This document shows, one piece after another, positions 1 to 9,037 of a stretch of DNA of 64,000 bases. Below the pieces are notes generated by a model. The model searched no databases. It saw only the letters and a program-made list of their open reading frames with translations, and had not been told where the DNA came from. The stretch spans positions 1 through 64,000 of the forward strand of contig NZ_AVFL01000013.1 in NCBI RefSeq assembly GCF_000576635.1. Direction: 5' to 3'. Source of the stretch: Skermanella stibiiresistens SB22. Lineage in GTDB: Bacteria; Pseudomonadota; Alphaproteobacteria; Azospirillales; Azospirillaceae. The position numbers and the translations under genes are program-made. Positions within the stretch are counted from its first letter, which is position 1, and each line of letters begins with the position of its first letter.

Positions 1-1
1 G

Positions 2-313
2 GCCCCGGCCCCGGCGCCCCAGCAAGCGGTCGCCGCGCCGGCGCCGCCTCCCGCTCCGGCACCCGCCCCACCGCCGGTGGATAACGGGTTGGAGACGACC
101 AGGATGTTCCTCCAGTTCCTCGAAAACCGCGACAGGCAGTTGCTCGACCTGATGCGGACCATGGTCGTCAAGGAACAGTCGGCCGAACGGGAAGTCCAGA
201 GCCAGTCGCAAGAACAGATCACCGGCCAACTCGATCGTCTCGGCAAGGCGGTGTCCGAACTCACCCAGGTGATCGGCGCCAATCAACCCAGGTTTCCAAG
301 GAGCGTGTCATGA
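2..313 (+). CDS. C-terminal part of an Ala/Pro-rich protein, first visible gene of the cellulose operon (5' partial)
   Basis: The frame is open from the left edge, so the gene starts outside the window. The first ~25 visible codons are almost only Ala and Pro. The last ~78 residues form a charged, probably helical segment with many Gln/Glu, ending in a Leu-heptad-like stretch (LDRLGKAVSELTQVIG). A GTG at 77 could be an internal start, but the same frame continues upstream with equally GC-rich codons. The stop (311-313) overlaps the bcsN start by four bases (ATGA), so it is almost certainly co-transcribed with the bcs genes. I do not recognise the family. A low-complexity linker plus coiled-coil tail would suit a scaffold or accessory subunit, which is only inference. 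Confidence 0.55.
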   Translation, partial: APAPAPQQAVAAPAPPPAPAPAPPPVDNGLETTRMFLQFLENRDRQLLDLMRTMVVKEQSAEREVQSQSQEQITGQLDRLGKAVSELTQVIGANQPRFPRSVS

Positions 314-978
314 CCCCAACCCTCCGCACCATCTCGCGGGCTTCGGCCGTGGCGGCGCTCCTGCTGACCTCGGCTTGCGCGACTACCTCCAGTCCGGTCT
401 CCAGCGCGTCGGGCTCCAGCGACATCGGCCGCTGGGTCCCGATCGAGCCGGCCCGCGCCCATGTCGCCCTGGCCCCGGCCAACACCGCCAACAGCGGCAC
501 CGGCACCGACACCCTCTCGGGGCGTGAGCTGCGCACCTCGCAGGGCGAGCTGATCCAGACCCTGACGCTGTCCAACAACACCGCGATACCCGGCGACAAC
601 GAGCTGGTGGCGTCGTTCGACTACGGCCCGTCCAGCATCTTCGCGACCGACATCCACGCTCCCAAGGTCGGCCGCTACGCCATGGCGCCCTCCGCCCTGA
701 GCGGCCTGATCGGCGAGATGCTGCCGCGCGCCAATGTCCAGGGCGAGCCGCAGATCCGCAAGAACCGCTACGGCCTCTACGGCTATGTCGCCGCCGAGTA
801 TCCCGGCCAAGCCAAATGCGTGCTGGCCTGGCAGGTGCTCGACGGCGACGCGATCGCCCAAGGGTTCGGAGATGGTGGCGCCCCGCGCCGCGCCGGAATT
901 CAGATGCGGGTCTGCGACGCCCGGGCCCAGCCGGCCGAGCTGATCGCGTCGTTCGACTCCCTCCGCCTCGACTTGTAA
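310..978 (+). CDS. bcsN: Cellulose biosynthesis protein BcsN, probable lipoprotein
   Basis: A 222-residue protein directly upstream of bcsA. The N-terminus is a signal peptide ending in a lipobox (LLTSAC, Cys23), followed by a Ser/Thr/Ala-rich linker, which predicts an envelope lipoprotein. The body resembles the BcsN family of alphaproteobacterial cellulose operons (named celN or bcsN in Agrobacterium-type loci); the assignment rests on that resemblance, size and position. Its biochemical role is not established to my knowledge. The start at 310 has a good ribosome-binding site (AAGGAG at about 298-303) and overlaps the upstream stop. bcsA follows after 15 bases. Confidence 0.75.
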   Translation: MTPTLRTISRASAVAALLLTSACATTSSPVSSASGSSDIGRWVPIEPARAHVALAPANTANSGTGTDTLSGRELRTSQGELIQTLTLSNNTAIPGDNELVASFDYGPSSIFATDIHAPKVGRYAMAPSALSGLIGEMLPRANVQGEPQIRKNRYGLYGYVAAEYPGQAKCVLAWQVLDGDAIAQGFGDGGAPRRAGIQMRVCDARAQPAELIASFDSLRLDL

Positions 979-993
979 GCCGGGAATTTCGAG

Positions 994-3279
994 ATGCACC
1001 AGCTCATCGCCGCCGCCAAATCCACCGAGAAGCCCCGCCCGGCCGGGTCTCCTCCGGTTTACCGCGCCCCCGCGCCGCACAAGCGCACGCCGCTCCTCCT
1101 GTCCCTGATGTGGGTCGCGCAGACCGCGGCGCTGATCTGGTTCGCGGCCCAGGACGTCGGTCTCGAAGGCCAGTACCTGCTGGGCGCCGCGGCGCTCGTC
1201 GGCCTCGCCATCCTGCATCTGGTCAAGCCCACCGGCGTGCTCCGGGTCATGCTGATCATGCTGGTCGGATTCATGTCGATCCGCTACTTCACCTGGCGGA
1301 CGCTCTACACCATCCCGCCGGTCGACAGCTCGGGCTTCATCGCGGGATTGCTGCTGTACCTGGCCGAGCTCCAGGGCATGGTCGTCTACGTGCTGGGCAT
1401 GTTCGTCAACATCCGGCCGCTGAACCGGGCCGAGGCGCCGCTGCCCGAGGACCCCGAGCTGCTGCCGACCGTCGACATCCTGGTTCCCAGCTACAACGAG
1501 GAAGCCGACCTGCTGCGCGTCACCCTGATGGCCGCGACCCAGATCGACTATCCCGCCCACAAGATGGCGATCCACCTGCTGGATGACGGCGGCACGCTGC
1601 AGAAGCGCCGCGACGCCGATCCCCGCAAGGCGGCCGAGGCGCTGGAGCGTCACGAGGTCCTGCAGGCGCTATGCGCCGAACTGGGCGTCAACTACCTGAC
1701 CCGCGAGCGCAACAACTCGGCCAAGGCCGGCAACATCAACGCGGCGCTGGCCCATACCGACGGCGACCTGATCCTGATCCTGGACGCCGACCACGTGCCG
1801 ACCCAGGACATCCTGCGCCGCACCGTCGGCCACTTCCTGAAGGACCAGGACCTGTTCCTGGTGCAGACTCCCCACTTCTTCATCAACCCCGACCCGATCG
1901 AGCACAACCTGGGGACCTTCGGCAGCGCTCCCAGCGAGAACGAGATGTTCTACGGCGTGATCCAGAAGGGCCTGGACAGCTGGAACGCCTCGTTCTTCTG
2001 CGGTTCCGCCGCCGTCCTGCGCCGGACCCACCTGATGTCGGTCGGCGGCATCGCCGGCACCAGCATCACCGAGGACGCCGAGACGGCGCTCGACCTGCAC
2101 GCCAAGGGCTTCAAGAGCATCTACGTCGACCGCCCGATGGTCGCCGGATTGTCGCCCGAGACCTTCTCGTCCTTCATCGTGCAGCGGACCCGCTGGGCGC
2201 AGGGCATGTTCCAGATCCTGCTGCTGAAGAACCCCGCGTTCAAGCGCGGCCTGACCGTCGCCCAGCGCCTGTGCTACCTGAGCAGCTCGACCTTCTGGCT
2301 GTTCCCCTTCGCCCGCCTGACCTTCCTGGTGGCGCCGCTGTTCTACCTGATCTTCGGCCTGAAGGTGTTCGAGGCGAGCCTGGAGGAGTTCTACGCCTTC
2401 GCGGTCTTCCACGTCGTCTGCTCGCTGATGATGAGCAACTTCCTGTTCGGCAAGCATCGCCGGCCCTTCGTCTCCGACCTCTACGAACTGCTCCAGGCGG
2501 TCTTCACCTTCGGCGCGCTGCTCTCGGTGCTGGTCAACCCCCGCAAGCCGACCTTCAAGGTGACGCCCAAGGCCGAGACGGTCGACCAGGACTTCGTCTC
2601 CCAGCTGGTCAAGCCGTTCGCCGTCATCCTGGCGATCTTGCTCGGCTCCACCGCCGTCGGCGTCTACCGCTGGATCGAGTTCCCGCTGGAGCGCGAGCAC
2701 TTGGCGATCGTCATGGCGTGGCACTTCGTCAACATCGTCCTGGCGACCGGCGCCTTCGGCGTCATGTTCGAAAAGGCCCGGCATCAGGTGGCCGGCGCCA
2801 TCCCACGGTCCAAGCCGCTGAACTTCGTCACCCCCGAGGGCGCCGTCCGGGCCACCCTGATCGAGACGACGATCGAGAAGGGCCGCATCCTGGTCGAGGG
2901 CGTCGCCGCCAACTCCCTGGCCTTCGCCTCCGGCAAGGCGGCGATCCAGCTGATCGTTCCGGGCCGCGAGGACCTCAGCAGCATCCCGGTGGTGGTCGAG
3001 GGCACCAAGACCGCCGGCCATGGCATGATCCTGGACGTCAAGTACATGCCCCGCGACATCGAGGACGACGGTGACCTGGTCCGCCTCTGCTACGGCGACA
3101 GCTCGGTCTGGGTCGCCTTCCAGGAAGGCCGCCAGAAGCGGGTACCGATCCTGATGAGCCTGCTCGGCCTGTTCGTCCGCGGCCTCAAGCGCTGCCTGTC
3201 GATGACCTTGTTCGGCCGCTCCTCCGCCAAGAAACGCGCCGCCCTGGGCGCCCCCCTGAACCAGCCGATCGGCCGCTGA
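994..3279 (+). CDS. bcsA: Cellulose synthase catalytic subunit (UDP-forming)
   Basis: A 761-residue inner-membrane GT2 glycosyltransferase that polymerises UDP-glucose into beta-1,4-glucan and secretes it through its own channel. Visible motifs are DDG (D197-D198), DxD in LDADH (D264, D266), TED (T359-D361, with D361 the predicted base) and QxxRW (Q397-W401). Hydrophobic helices flank the catalytic domain on both sides, as expected. The C-terminal ~170 residues occupy the PilZ position, but the c-di-GMP signature is not evident: where RxxxR is expected the sequence reads R596-HQV-A600, and no [D/N]xSxxG follows (ANSLAFASG around N640). Length and order fit a normal BcsA. It sits between bcsN and bcsB on one strand with short gaps, so it is part of a single operon. 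Confidence 0.97.
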   Translation: MHQLIAAAKSTEKPRPAGSPPVYRAPAPHKRTPLLLSLMWVAQTAALIWFAAQDVGLEGQYLLGAAALVGLAILHLVKPTGVLRVMLIMLVGFMSIRYFTWRTLYTIPPVDSSGFIAGLLLYLAELQGMVVYVLGMFVNIRPLNRAEAPLPEDPELLPTVDILVPSYNEEADLLRVTLMAATQIDYPAHKMAIHLLDDGGTLQKRRDADPRKAAEALERHEVLQALCAELGVNYLTRERNNSAKAGNINAALAHTDGDLILILDADHVPTQDILRRTVGHFLKDQDLFLVQTPHFFINPDPIEHNLGTFGSAPSENEMFYGVIQKGLDSWNASFFCGSAAVLRRTHLMSVGGIAGTSITEDAETALDLHAKGFKSIYVDRPMVAGLSPETFSSFIVQRTRWAQGMFQILLLKNPAFKRGLTVAQRLCYLSSSTFWLFPFARLTFLVAPLFYLIFGLKVFEASLEEFYAFAVFHVVCSLMMSNFLFGKHRRPFVSDLYELLQAVFTFGALLSVLVNPRKPTFKVTPKAETVDQDFVSQLVKPFAVILAILLGSTAVGVYRWIEFPLEREHLAIVMAWHFVNIVLATGAFGVMFEKARHQVAGAIPRSKPLNFVTPEGAVRATLIETTIEKGRILVEGVAANSLAFASGKAAIQLIVPGREDLSSIPVVVEGTKTAGHGMILDVKYMPRDIEDDGDLVRLCYGDSSVWVAFQEGRQKRVPILMSLLGLFVRGLKRCLSMTLFGRSSAKKRAALGAPLNQPIGR

Positions 3280-3309
3280 GCGATCAGCCCTGAGCAAGGA
3301 ATGTCGACC

Positions 3310-5691
3310 ATGGTGAACAGACTGAACGCCGCCAAGGTGGCGCTGCTGATCGGCCTCGGCGCCGCCCTCAACCCCGGTCTGGCGACCGCCGCCGATACGG
3401 TCACCGGTGAGGCCGCCGCCGGTGGGGCCGCCAAGGAACTGCGGGTCATCCCGCTGCGCTCGGTGGACAACCAGGGCGGCCAGCTCGAACTGCGCGGCCA
3501 GGCGGGGCAGCTCCAGTTCCGCGTACCGGTCGAGGCCGGCGCCAAGGTGCGGGACGCCCGGCTGCGGCTGGTCTACCAGACGACCGACGCCGTCGTGGCC
3601 GAGCGCTCCAAGATGTGGGTCTACCTGAACCAGCAGGGCATCGCCCAGCTTCCCCTGACCGGCGGTGACGACGCGCTCCGCGCCGACATCGTGCTGCCGC
3701 CGGAACTGCTGACCACCGGGCAGAACACCCTGTCGCTGTGGGCCCAGCAGGAGAACAGCCGGGGTTGCGACGCCGGCAGCTCCGCCGCCCTGTGGACCCG
3801 GCTGGACCCGGCCAATTCCTACATCGCGCTGGAGACCACCGGCCCCGACCGCGACCGCAACCTCGCCGACCTGTCCGACGCCGCCTCGTTCCTGGGCGCC
3901 GGCGCCGACCGGATCGAGCTGCTGACCCCCGCCAAGCGGAGCGACGCGACCCTGAAGGCCGGGGCGCTGGTAGCCCAAGGCTTCTCGCTTCGGCTGCCGG
4001 AAAGCGGCCTGGCCGTCCGCCACCGCACCGCCACCGCCGGGTCGCTGAACGGCCGCGACGGCAAGGTGCTGGTCGGCGCCGCCGGCGACATCGCCGATCT
4101 GGTCGCCGATCTGGGTGACATCCGCGGCCCCTATATCGGGCTGCGCGCCGCCGTGAACCCGGGTGACGGCCAGCTTCTGGTCATCTCCGGCCGGGACGAC
4201 GCCGAGGTCATGAAGGCCGCCGCCGCGTTCTCCGATCCGTCGGTGACCCTGCCGGCCACGGCCGACTGGACGATCGACCAGGTCAAGCGCGCGGCGCTCC
4301 GCGTCCAGTCGATGCAGGAGCCCGGTCACAGCTATCGCTTCAAGGAGCTGCGGGCGACGACCGGCGGCATCAGCAACGGCACCGAGGCCCGGACCGGCCT
4401 GGAACTGAACCTGCCGGCCGACAGCCTGCCGGCCGGTGGCCGCAAGGTCGTGATGGAGCTGGACTACACCTACGCCGCCAACCTGGCGCCCAACTCGGTC
4501 GTCAACGTGCTGGTCAACGGCCGCTACGCCTCGATGATCGCGCTCAACGATCCGCGTGGCGCCAAGGTCGTCAACCAGCGGGTGCTGCTGCCGATCGACC
4601 AGCTTCGGCCGGGCACCAACACGATCGCCTTCGAGCCGATGATCGGCAGCGACGGCTCGTCGGGCTGCGTGGTCCGTCCCGGTTCCGGCAAGAGCGTCGC
4701 GATCTCCGGCGATTCGCTGATCACCATCCCCGACATGGCGCGGGTCGCCTCGCTGCCCGACCTCCAGCTGTTCGCGTCCGGCGGCTTCCCCTATGTCGGA
4801 ACCTCCGATCCGCGGGTCGGCTCGCGCCGCGACTTCGAGGTCGTGCTGACCAGCGGCGACGACGCCACCATCGGCGGCGCGCTCACCCTGCTGTCCAAGC
4901 TGGCCCAGACGGCCGGCCATCCGATCGACAACTTCGCCATCGGCGCCAAGGCCCGCTACCAGGGCGACGTGCTGATGATCGGCCCGGCCGACACCTTGGA
5001 CGGCAAGATCGCGGCCGACCTGCCGGCCGCCGCCCGCGGCGTCCGCGACGCGCTGCGCCCGGCCGGCACGCTGTTCGACCAGTCGCCGCTGTTCCAGTCC
5101 AGCCTGGATCCCGCCACCGGGCCGGCCACCCGGCCGGGCGTGGCCACCAACACCGTCCGCGCGCCCAACGCCGCGACCGGCACCGGCGTGATCACCGCCT
5201 CGATGGCCGATCTGGCGATGCTGGAGCGGGCGGTCGCCTGGACCTCCGAACTGTCCCGCGACTTCCGCGAGGCGGTGTGGCCCAGCCGCTACGGCCGCGT
5301 CGCTGGCAGCTTGTCATCGGTCGATGAGGGTAGCGCCATGATGGCCGCCTTCGAGAACCCGGTCAAAGCGCAGAGCACCGTCACCCTGATCACCGGCGCC
5401 ACCAGCGAAACGGTCGAGTCGAGCGTCGCCGCCCTGGTCAAGCCGGCCCTTTGGGATCGGCTGTCCGGTGGAACGGTGGCCTGGAACGCCGGCTCGATGG
5501 CCATGCAGTCCTGGGCTCCCGAGGACAACTATCGCCTCGGCGATATCCCGGACGACTGGCATCAGCGTATGCTGTTCGTCAACGCGCTTTTCGCGCGCAA
5601 TCCTGTAGCTTGGGCCTTCCTGGCGCTCGTTGGTCTGCTCGTCCTCACCGGGCTGACCCAGCTCGCGCTGAACAAGCGGCAGGGTTCCTGA
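3310..5691 (+). CDS. bcsB: Cellulose synthase periplasmic regulatory subunit BcsB
   Basis: Partner of BcsA that guides the nascent glucan through the periplasm. The N-terminus is a signal peptide (MVNRLNAAKVALLIGLG...LATA). A long beta-rich periplasmic body of about 730 residues carries the alternating domains typical of the family, and one hydrophobic helix near the C-terminus (AWAFLALVGLLVLTGL) anchors it to the membrane. I placed the start at the ATG at 3310 because AAGGA (3296-3300) lies nine bases upstream of it; the in-frame ATG at 3301 directly abuts that site. It follows bcsA by 30 bases and precedes bcsZ by three. Confidence 0.95.
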   Translation: MVNRLNAAKVALLIGLGAALNPGLATAADTVTGEAAAGGAAKELRVIPLRSVDNQGGQLELRGQAGQLQFRVPVEAGAKVRDARLRLVYQTTDAVVAERSKMWVYLNQQGIAQLPLTGGDDALRADIVLPPELLTTGQNTLSLWAQQENSRGCDAGSSAALWTRLDPANSYIALETTGPDRDRNLADLSDAASFLGAGADRIELLTPAKRSDATLKAGALVAQGFSLRLPESGLAVRHRTATAGSLNGRDGKVLVGAAGDIADLVADLGDIRGPYIGLRAAVNPGDGQLLVISGRDDAEVMKAAAAFSDPSVTLPATADWTIDQVKRAALRVQSMQEPGHSYRFKELRATTGGISNGTEARTGLELNLPADSLPAGGRKVVMELDYTYAANLAPNSVVNVLVNGRYASMIALNDPRGAKVVNQRVLLPIDQLRPGTNTIAFEPMIGSDGSSGCVVRPGSGKSVAISGDSLITIPDMARVASLPDLQLFASGGFPYVGTSDPRVGSRRDFEVVLTSGDDATIGGALTLLSKLAQTAGHPIDNFAIGAKARYQGDVLMIGPADTLDGKIAADLPAAARGVRDALRPAGTLFDQSPLFQSSLDPATGPATRPGVATNTVRAPNAATGTGVITASMADLAMLERAVAWTSELSRDFREAVWPSRYGRVAGSLSSVDEGSAMMAAFENPVKAQSTVTLITGATSETVESSVAALVKPALWDRLSGGTVAWNAGSMAMQSWAPEDNYRLGDIPDDWHQRMLFVNALFARNPVAWAFLALVGLLVLTGLTQLALNKRQGS

Positions 5692-5694
5692 GAC

Positions 5695-6777
5695 ATGCGG
5701 GCGATCTTCACCATCGTGGCGCTGGTGGCGTTGCTGGGGGCGGGCGTGCTCGCCACGGCCTGCACCAGCACCAAGGCCGACGCCACCCTCTACCAGTCCG
5801 AGTGGCAGGCCTTCGCGACCCGCTTCATCCTGCCCGAAGGCCGCGTGGCCGATACCGGCAACAAGGGGATCAGCCACAGCGAAGGCCAGGGCTATGGCAT
5901 GATCATGGCCACCGCCTATGACGACAAGGCGACGTTCGACCGGTTGTGGACGTGGACCAAGGCAAATCTCCAGGTGCGCGGCGACCATCTGTTCTCCTGG
6001 AAGTGGGAACCGGGTCCCGAGGCGGGGCAGGGCAAGGCGACCGACCCGAACAGCGCCTCCGATGGTGACATCCTGATCGCCTGGGGCCTGCTGCGCGCCG
6101 CCGACCGGTGGAACGACGACACGTATCGCCAAGCCTCCCTCGCCATCCTCGACGACATCCGCGCCCAGATGTTCGTGGACACGGCGCTGGGCAAGACCCT
6201 GCTCCCCGGCCCCATGGGGTTCGTCCGGCAGGCCAAGGATGCTCCCGGAACGGTCGCCTCGGTGGTGATCAACCCGTCCTACTGGGTCTTCCCGGCGCTG
6301 AACGACTTCGCCCGGCGCCACGACGAGGCTTTGTGGCGGGCGGTGATCGAGAGCGGCCGCGCCGCGATCACCCGCTCCCGGATCGGCCCGATGGGCCTGC
6401 CGCCCGATTGGGCCGAGGTGGCCGGACCGGACGTCAAGCTGGCGGCGGGGTTCGAGACGGTGTTCGGCTTCAACGCGATCCGGGTGCCGCTCTACACGAT
6501 CTGGGGCGGGTTGGCCGACGCCGACGCGCTCAACGCCCCGGTCCGCTCCTGGTGGAGCGGCCACGATGGCGCCCCCTTCATTCCGGCGACCGTCGATCTC
6601 GCGACCAACGCCAAGGCGCCCTACGGGCTGTCCAACGGTGGCCGGGCGGTCAGCGTCCTGACCCGCTTCGGCGCCCAGGCCCAGCCGATGATGCCGAGCC
6701 TTGGCGACACCGACGACTATTACTCCGCGACCCTGATTCTGCTCACCAAAATCGCTTTTTCCGAAAGGTTCCAGTGA
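5695..6777 (+). CDS. bcsZ: Cellulase BcsZ, glycoside hydrolase family 8
   Basis: A 360-residue endo-beta-1,4-glucanase of the GH8 family, a periplasmic editor of nascent cellulose. The family signature GISHSEGQGYGM carries the predicted proton-donor Glu63, and Trp-rich loops (LWTWTKANL, SWKWEPG) line a substrate cleft. The N-terminus is hydrophobic and ends LATAC (Cys23), so it may be lipidated rather than fully soluble. The gene starts three bases after bcsB, and its TGA overlaps the ATG of the next gene by one base (TGATG), so translation is probably coupled. Confidence 0.95.
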   Translation: MRAIFTIVALVALLGAGVLATACTSTKADATLYQSEWQAFATRFILPEGRVADTGNKGISHSEGQGYGMIMATAYDDKATFDRLWTWTKANLQVRGDHLFSWKWEPGPEAGQGKATDPNSASDGDILIAWGLLRAADRWNDDTYRQASLAILDDIRAQMFVDTALGKTLLPGPMGFVRQAKDAPGTVASVVINPSYWVFPALNDFARRHDEALWRAVIESGRAAITRSRIGPMGLPPDWAEVAGPDVKLAAGFETVFGFNAIRVPLYTIWGGLADADALNAPVRSWWSGHDGAPFIPATVDLATNAKAPYGLSNGGRAVSVLTRFGAQAQPMMPSLGDTDDYYSATLILLTKIAFSERFQ

Positions 6778-8543
6778 TGCGCTCCCCCGCCATCTTGTCC
6801 GCCTCCGCACTGGCCGCCTCCACCTTGGCCGCCGTATTGCTCGCCAGCGTCTCGACCGCCTCGCTCGCCCAGCAGGACAACCAGTACCGGGCCATGCGCC
6901 AGGGCGTCACCGTCGACCTGACGGTGGAGCGGGCGGCACCGTCGGCCGACCCGATGACCGGCGAGCAGGTCGATATCTCGACGCTGCGGGCCTACGCCTC
7001 GCGTTTCGACTATCAGCGGGTCGACGACGAGATCCGCCGCCTGAAGGCGCAGCATCCGGGCTGGACGCCGCCGACCGACCTGTTCGCCCCCAAGGCCGCC
7101 GCCGTGGACGAGCGCGGGCTGTGGGCGAGCTGGGAGCGCGGCGACGTCGCGGCGGTCGACCGCGAGACGGCCATCCTGCGCAGCCTCAATCCGGGCTGGT
7201 CGCCGCCGGCCAAGCTGGTCGAGCTGATGGAGGCCCGGCGCACCCGCGAGACTATCGCCAGCGCCATCGGTGGCGGTGATTGGGACGGCATCATGACGCT
7301 AGCCAAGGGCAAGCCCGACCTGTTCACCTGCGAGCACATCGAGAACCTGTGGGGTCTCGCCGAGGCCCAGTTCAATACGGGCGACAAGGCGGCGGCCTAC
7401 CAGACCTATGGCGGCGCGCTGGAGACCTGCCCGACAGCCGACCTCCGCCTGTCGACCTTGCAGAAGGCCCTGGCCAACCGCGACACCCCGGCGCTGAAGG
7501 CGCTGATCGAGCGGGAACAGGGGCTGCCCAAGACCGCGGCCGAGCAGAACCGCTTCGCCGGCATCGTCAAGGATTTTGGCGGCGACGGCGACGGCGGCAA
7601 GGGTGACGGCAAGTCCGATGGCAAGCGTCAGGTCGCGAGCGCCCCGGACAAGATGGGCGAGGCGCTGGGCCGCTTGGTCAAGGGCCGTTCCGACGCCGCC
7701 GAGGTGGCCTGGATCGAACGGACCGCCCGCGACAAGCGCGAGACCCGCGCCGCCGAGGCCTTGGGCTGGTACCACTTCAACGCCAGGAACTGGGCCGACG
7801 CCGGCACCTGGTTCCAAACCTCGATGGATTGGAAGCCGACGGCCAAGGCCGCCGAGGGGCTGGTCTACACCTATCAGAAGCTTGGCCGGGAAGAGGACGC
7901 CCGGGCGCTCGCCGCCACCTGGGCCGGCAAGGTGCCGAAGCTGAAACAGGTGCTGGCGACCGGCGGTGGATCGAGCCGCGCCGCCAGCGCCTTCAAGGAA
8001 GGTGATTTCGCCACGGTCCTCAGCCTGACCGAGCCCGGCCACGGTGCCGAGGCCGCCACCGGGCAGAGCCTGCGCGGCTGGACCCTGATGAAGCTGAACC
8101 GCCACGCCGAGGCTGCCCGGGCCTTCGAGGCCGCCTTGAAGCAGGCGGCCGGCGACCCGGCCAAGGCGTCCGACGCGGCGCAGGGGTTGGCGCTGGCGAA
8201 GAACGCCCAGGGATTGTCGCGCGAAGCGCGGGCCGTGATCGAGGCCACCGCGGTGGCGCCGGAGAAATCGGCCAAGGTGGAGGCCGGCATCCTGAGCCAG
8301 GACGCTCTGGCCGCCTTCAATCGGGGAGCCTTCGGCGAGACCCTGCGCCTGATCGCCCAGGTCAGGAAGCTCACCCCGGAAGACCAGTCGCTGGCCATGG
8401 TCGAGGCCTGGAGCCTCTACAAGAGCAACCGTTTCGCCGAATCGGAAACCGCGTTCCGCCGCTTGGCCGAGGTCTATGGCAATTCGGAGGCCCGCGAGGG
8501 GTTGCGGCTGTCGACCGCGCAGCTCAACCGCCGCTGGGATTGA
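6777..8543 (+). CDS. TPR-repeat cellulose export/scaffold protein (BcsC/BcsK-like, no beta-barrel)
   Basis: A 588-residue protein with a cleavable signal peptide (ends TASLA-QQ) and TPR-like helical repeats through most of its length (for example ALGWYHFNARNWADAGTWFQ and repeats of the RHAEAARAFEAALKQ type). A Gly/Asp/Lys-rich linker lies near residues 265-285. Its place after bcsZ is that of bcsC, but BcsC proteins usually exceed 1,000 residues and end in an outer-membrane beta-barrel, which is absent here. It matches the shorter TPR proteins called BcsK in some alphaproteobacterial operons. The open frame continues upstream into bcsZ, but ATG 6777, with its signal peptide, is the natural start. 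No further bcs gene follows on this strand. Confidence 0.8.
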   Translation: MRSPAILSASALAASTLAAVLLASVSTASLAQQDNQYRAMRQGVTVDLTVERAAPSADPMTGEQVDISTLRAYASRFDYQRVDDEIRRLKAQHPGWTPPTDLFAPKAAAVDERGLWASWERGDVAAVDRETAILRSLNPGWSPPAKLVELMEARRTRETIASAIGGGDWDGIMTLAKGKPDLFTCEHIENLWGLAEAQFNTGDKAAAYQTYGGALETCPTADLRLSTLQKALANRDTPALKALIEREQGLPKTAAEQNRFAGIVKDFGGDGDGGKGDGKSDGKRQVASAPDKMGEALGRLVKGRSDAAEVAWIERTARDKRETRAAEALGWYHFNARNWADAGTWFQTSMDWKPTAKAAEGLVYTYQKLGREEDARALAATWAGKVPKLKQVLATGGGSSRAASAFKEGDFATVLSLTEPGHGAEAATGQSLRGWTLMKLNRHAEAARAFEAALKQAAGDPAKASDAAQGLALAKNAQGLSREARAVIEATAVAPEKSAKVEAGILSQDALAAFNRGAFGETLRLIAQVRKLTPEDQSLAMVEAWSLYKSNRFAESETAFRRLAEVYGNSEAREGLRLSTAQLNRRWD

Positions 8544-8572
8544 TTGGGAGGGTGGTGGTTCTGGAAGGCCGA

Positions 8573-8794
8573 TCAGGTCGGATAGGCGTATTCGACTTGA
8601 TCGGCATCGACCGCGTGGACCAGGCCGGTGGAGTCCTCGACCAGGGCCCAGCCCTCGAAGATCTCGATCAGGGCGACGGGGGTGAGGGTATTGGGAACCC
8701 ACACCAATTTGCGCTCTACTTCGGCGTCACGGGCCGCCTCGAGCCGGGATACGGTATTGTTCATTAGGGTAGCTTGCATTCCGAATGTGCCCAA
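8573..8794 (-). CDS. Small hypothetical protein, possibly SH3-like
   Basis: A frame of up to 73 residues, convergent with the cellulose operon. It starts at 8794, or more plausibly at an internal Met giving MQATL... or MNNTV.... The core alternates hydrophobic and charged residues (LVWVPNTLTPVALIEIFEGWALVEDSTGLVHAV), as expected of a short beta-barrel. Codon use in this part is like that of neighbouring genes, and this frame reads better than the overlapping plus-strand frame (8540-8767). None of the possible starts has a strong ribosome-binding site, so the exact start is unclear. I do not recognise the family. Confidence 0.5.
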   Translation of the reverse strand: MGTFGMQATLMNNTVSRLEAARDAEVERKLVWVPNTLTPVALIEIFEGWALVEDSTGLVHAVDADQVEYAYPT

Positions 8795-8913
8795 AAGGCG
8801 GCTGCGTTCCGCTTTATAACAAATTCATTCGGGCAATGTTCAGTCGTTCGGGTATAACCTTGCCGCCGGCTTGTTTTTATCACATATTACTTATGGTGTA
8901 TGACTGGGGGAGT

Positions 8914-9006
8914 TGGCGGAGGCGGATGGGAATCGAACCCACCGTTCGTTTTGGACGAACCACTGGTTTTGAAGACCAGGGGAGCCACCAGACTCCTGTC
9001 GCCTCC
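8914..9006 (-). tRNA. selC: tRNA-Sec (selenocysteine, anticodon UCA)
   Basis: A 93-nt tRNA with an encoded CCA (8914-8916). The anticodon stem-loop reads CTGGT-CTTCAAA-ACCAG, with anticodon TCA at 8970-8972, which would read UGA. The acceptor stem is long (GGAGGCG pairs with CGCCTCC), the T-loop is GGTTCGATTCC, and there is an extra-long variable arm (GTTCGTCC...GGACGAAC type pairing). Those traits separate tRNA-Sec from ordinary suppressor-like tRNAs. It implies selA/selB/selD and at least one selenoprotein (formate dehydrogenase in many proteobacteria), none of which is in the window. Confidence 0.93.
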
Positions 9007-9037
9007 GGATGCCGATCGGAAAAAACGCCGCCAGGCC

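Noticed and set aside
1669-4920. A very long open frame on the minus strand across bcsA and bcsB
   Set aside because: GC-rich genes often leave the antisense frame free of stops. Its translation is Gly/Gln/Arg/Asp-rich without any family pattern, and bcsA and bcsB on the other strand are certain.
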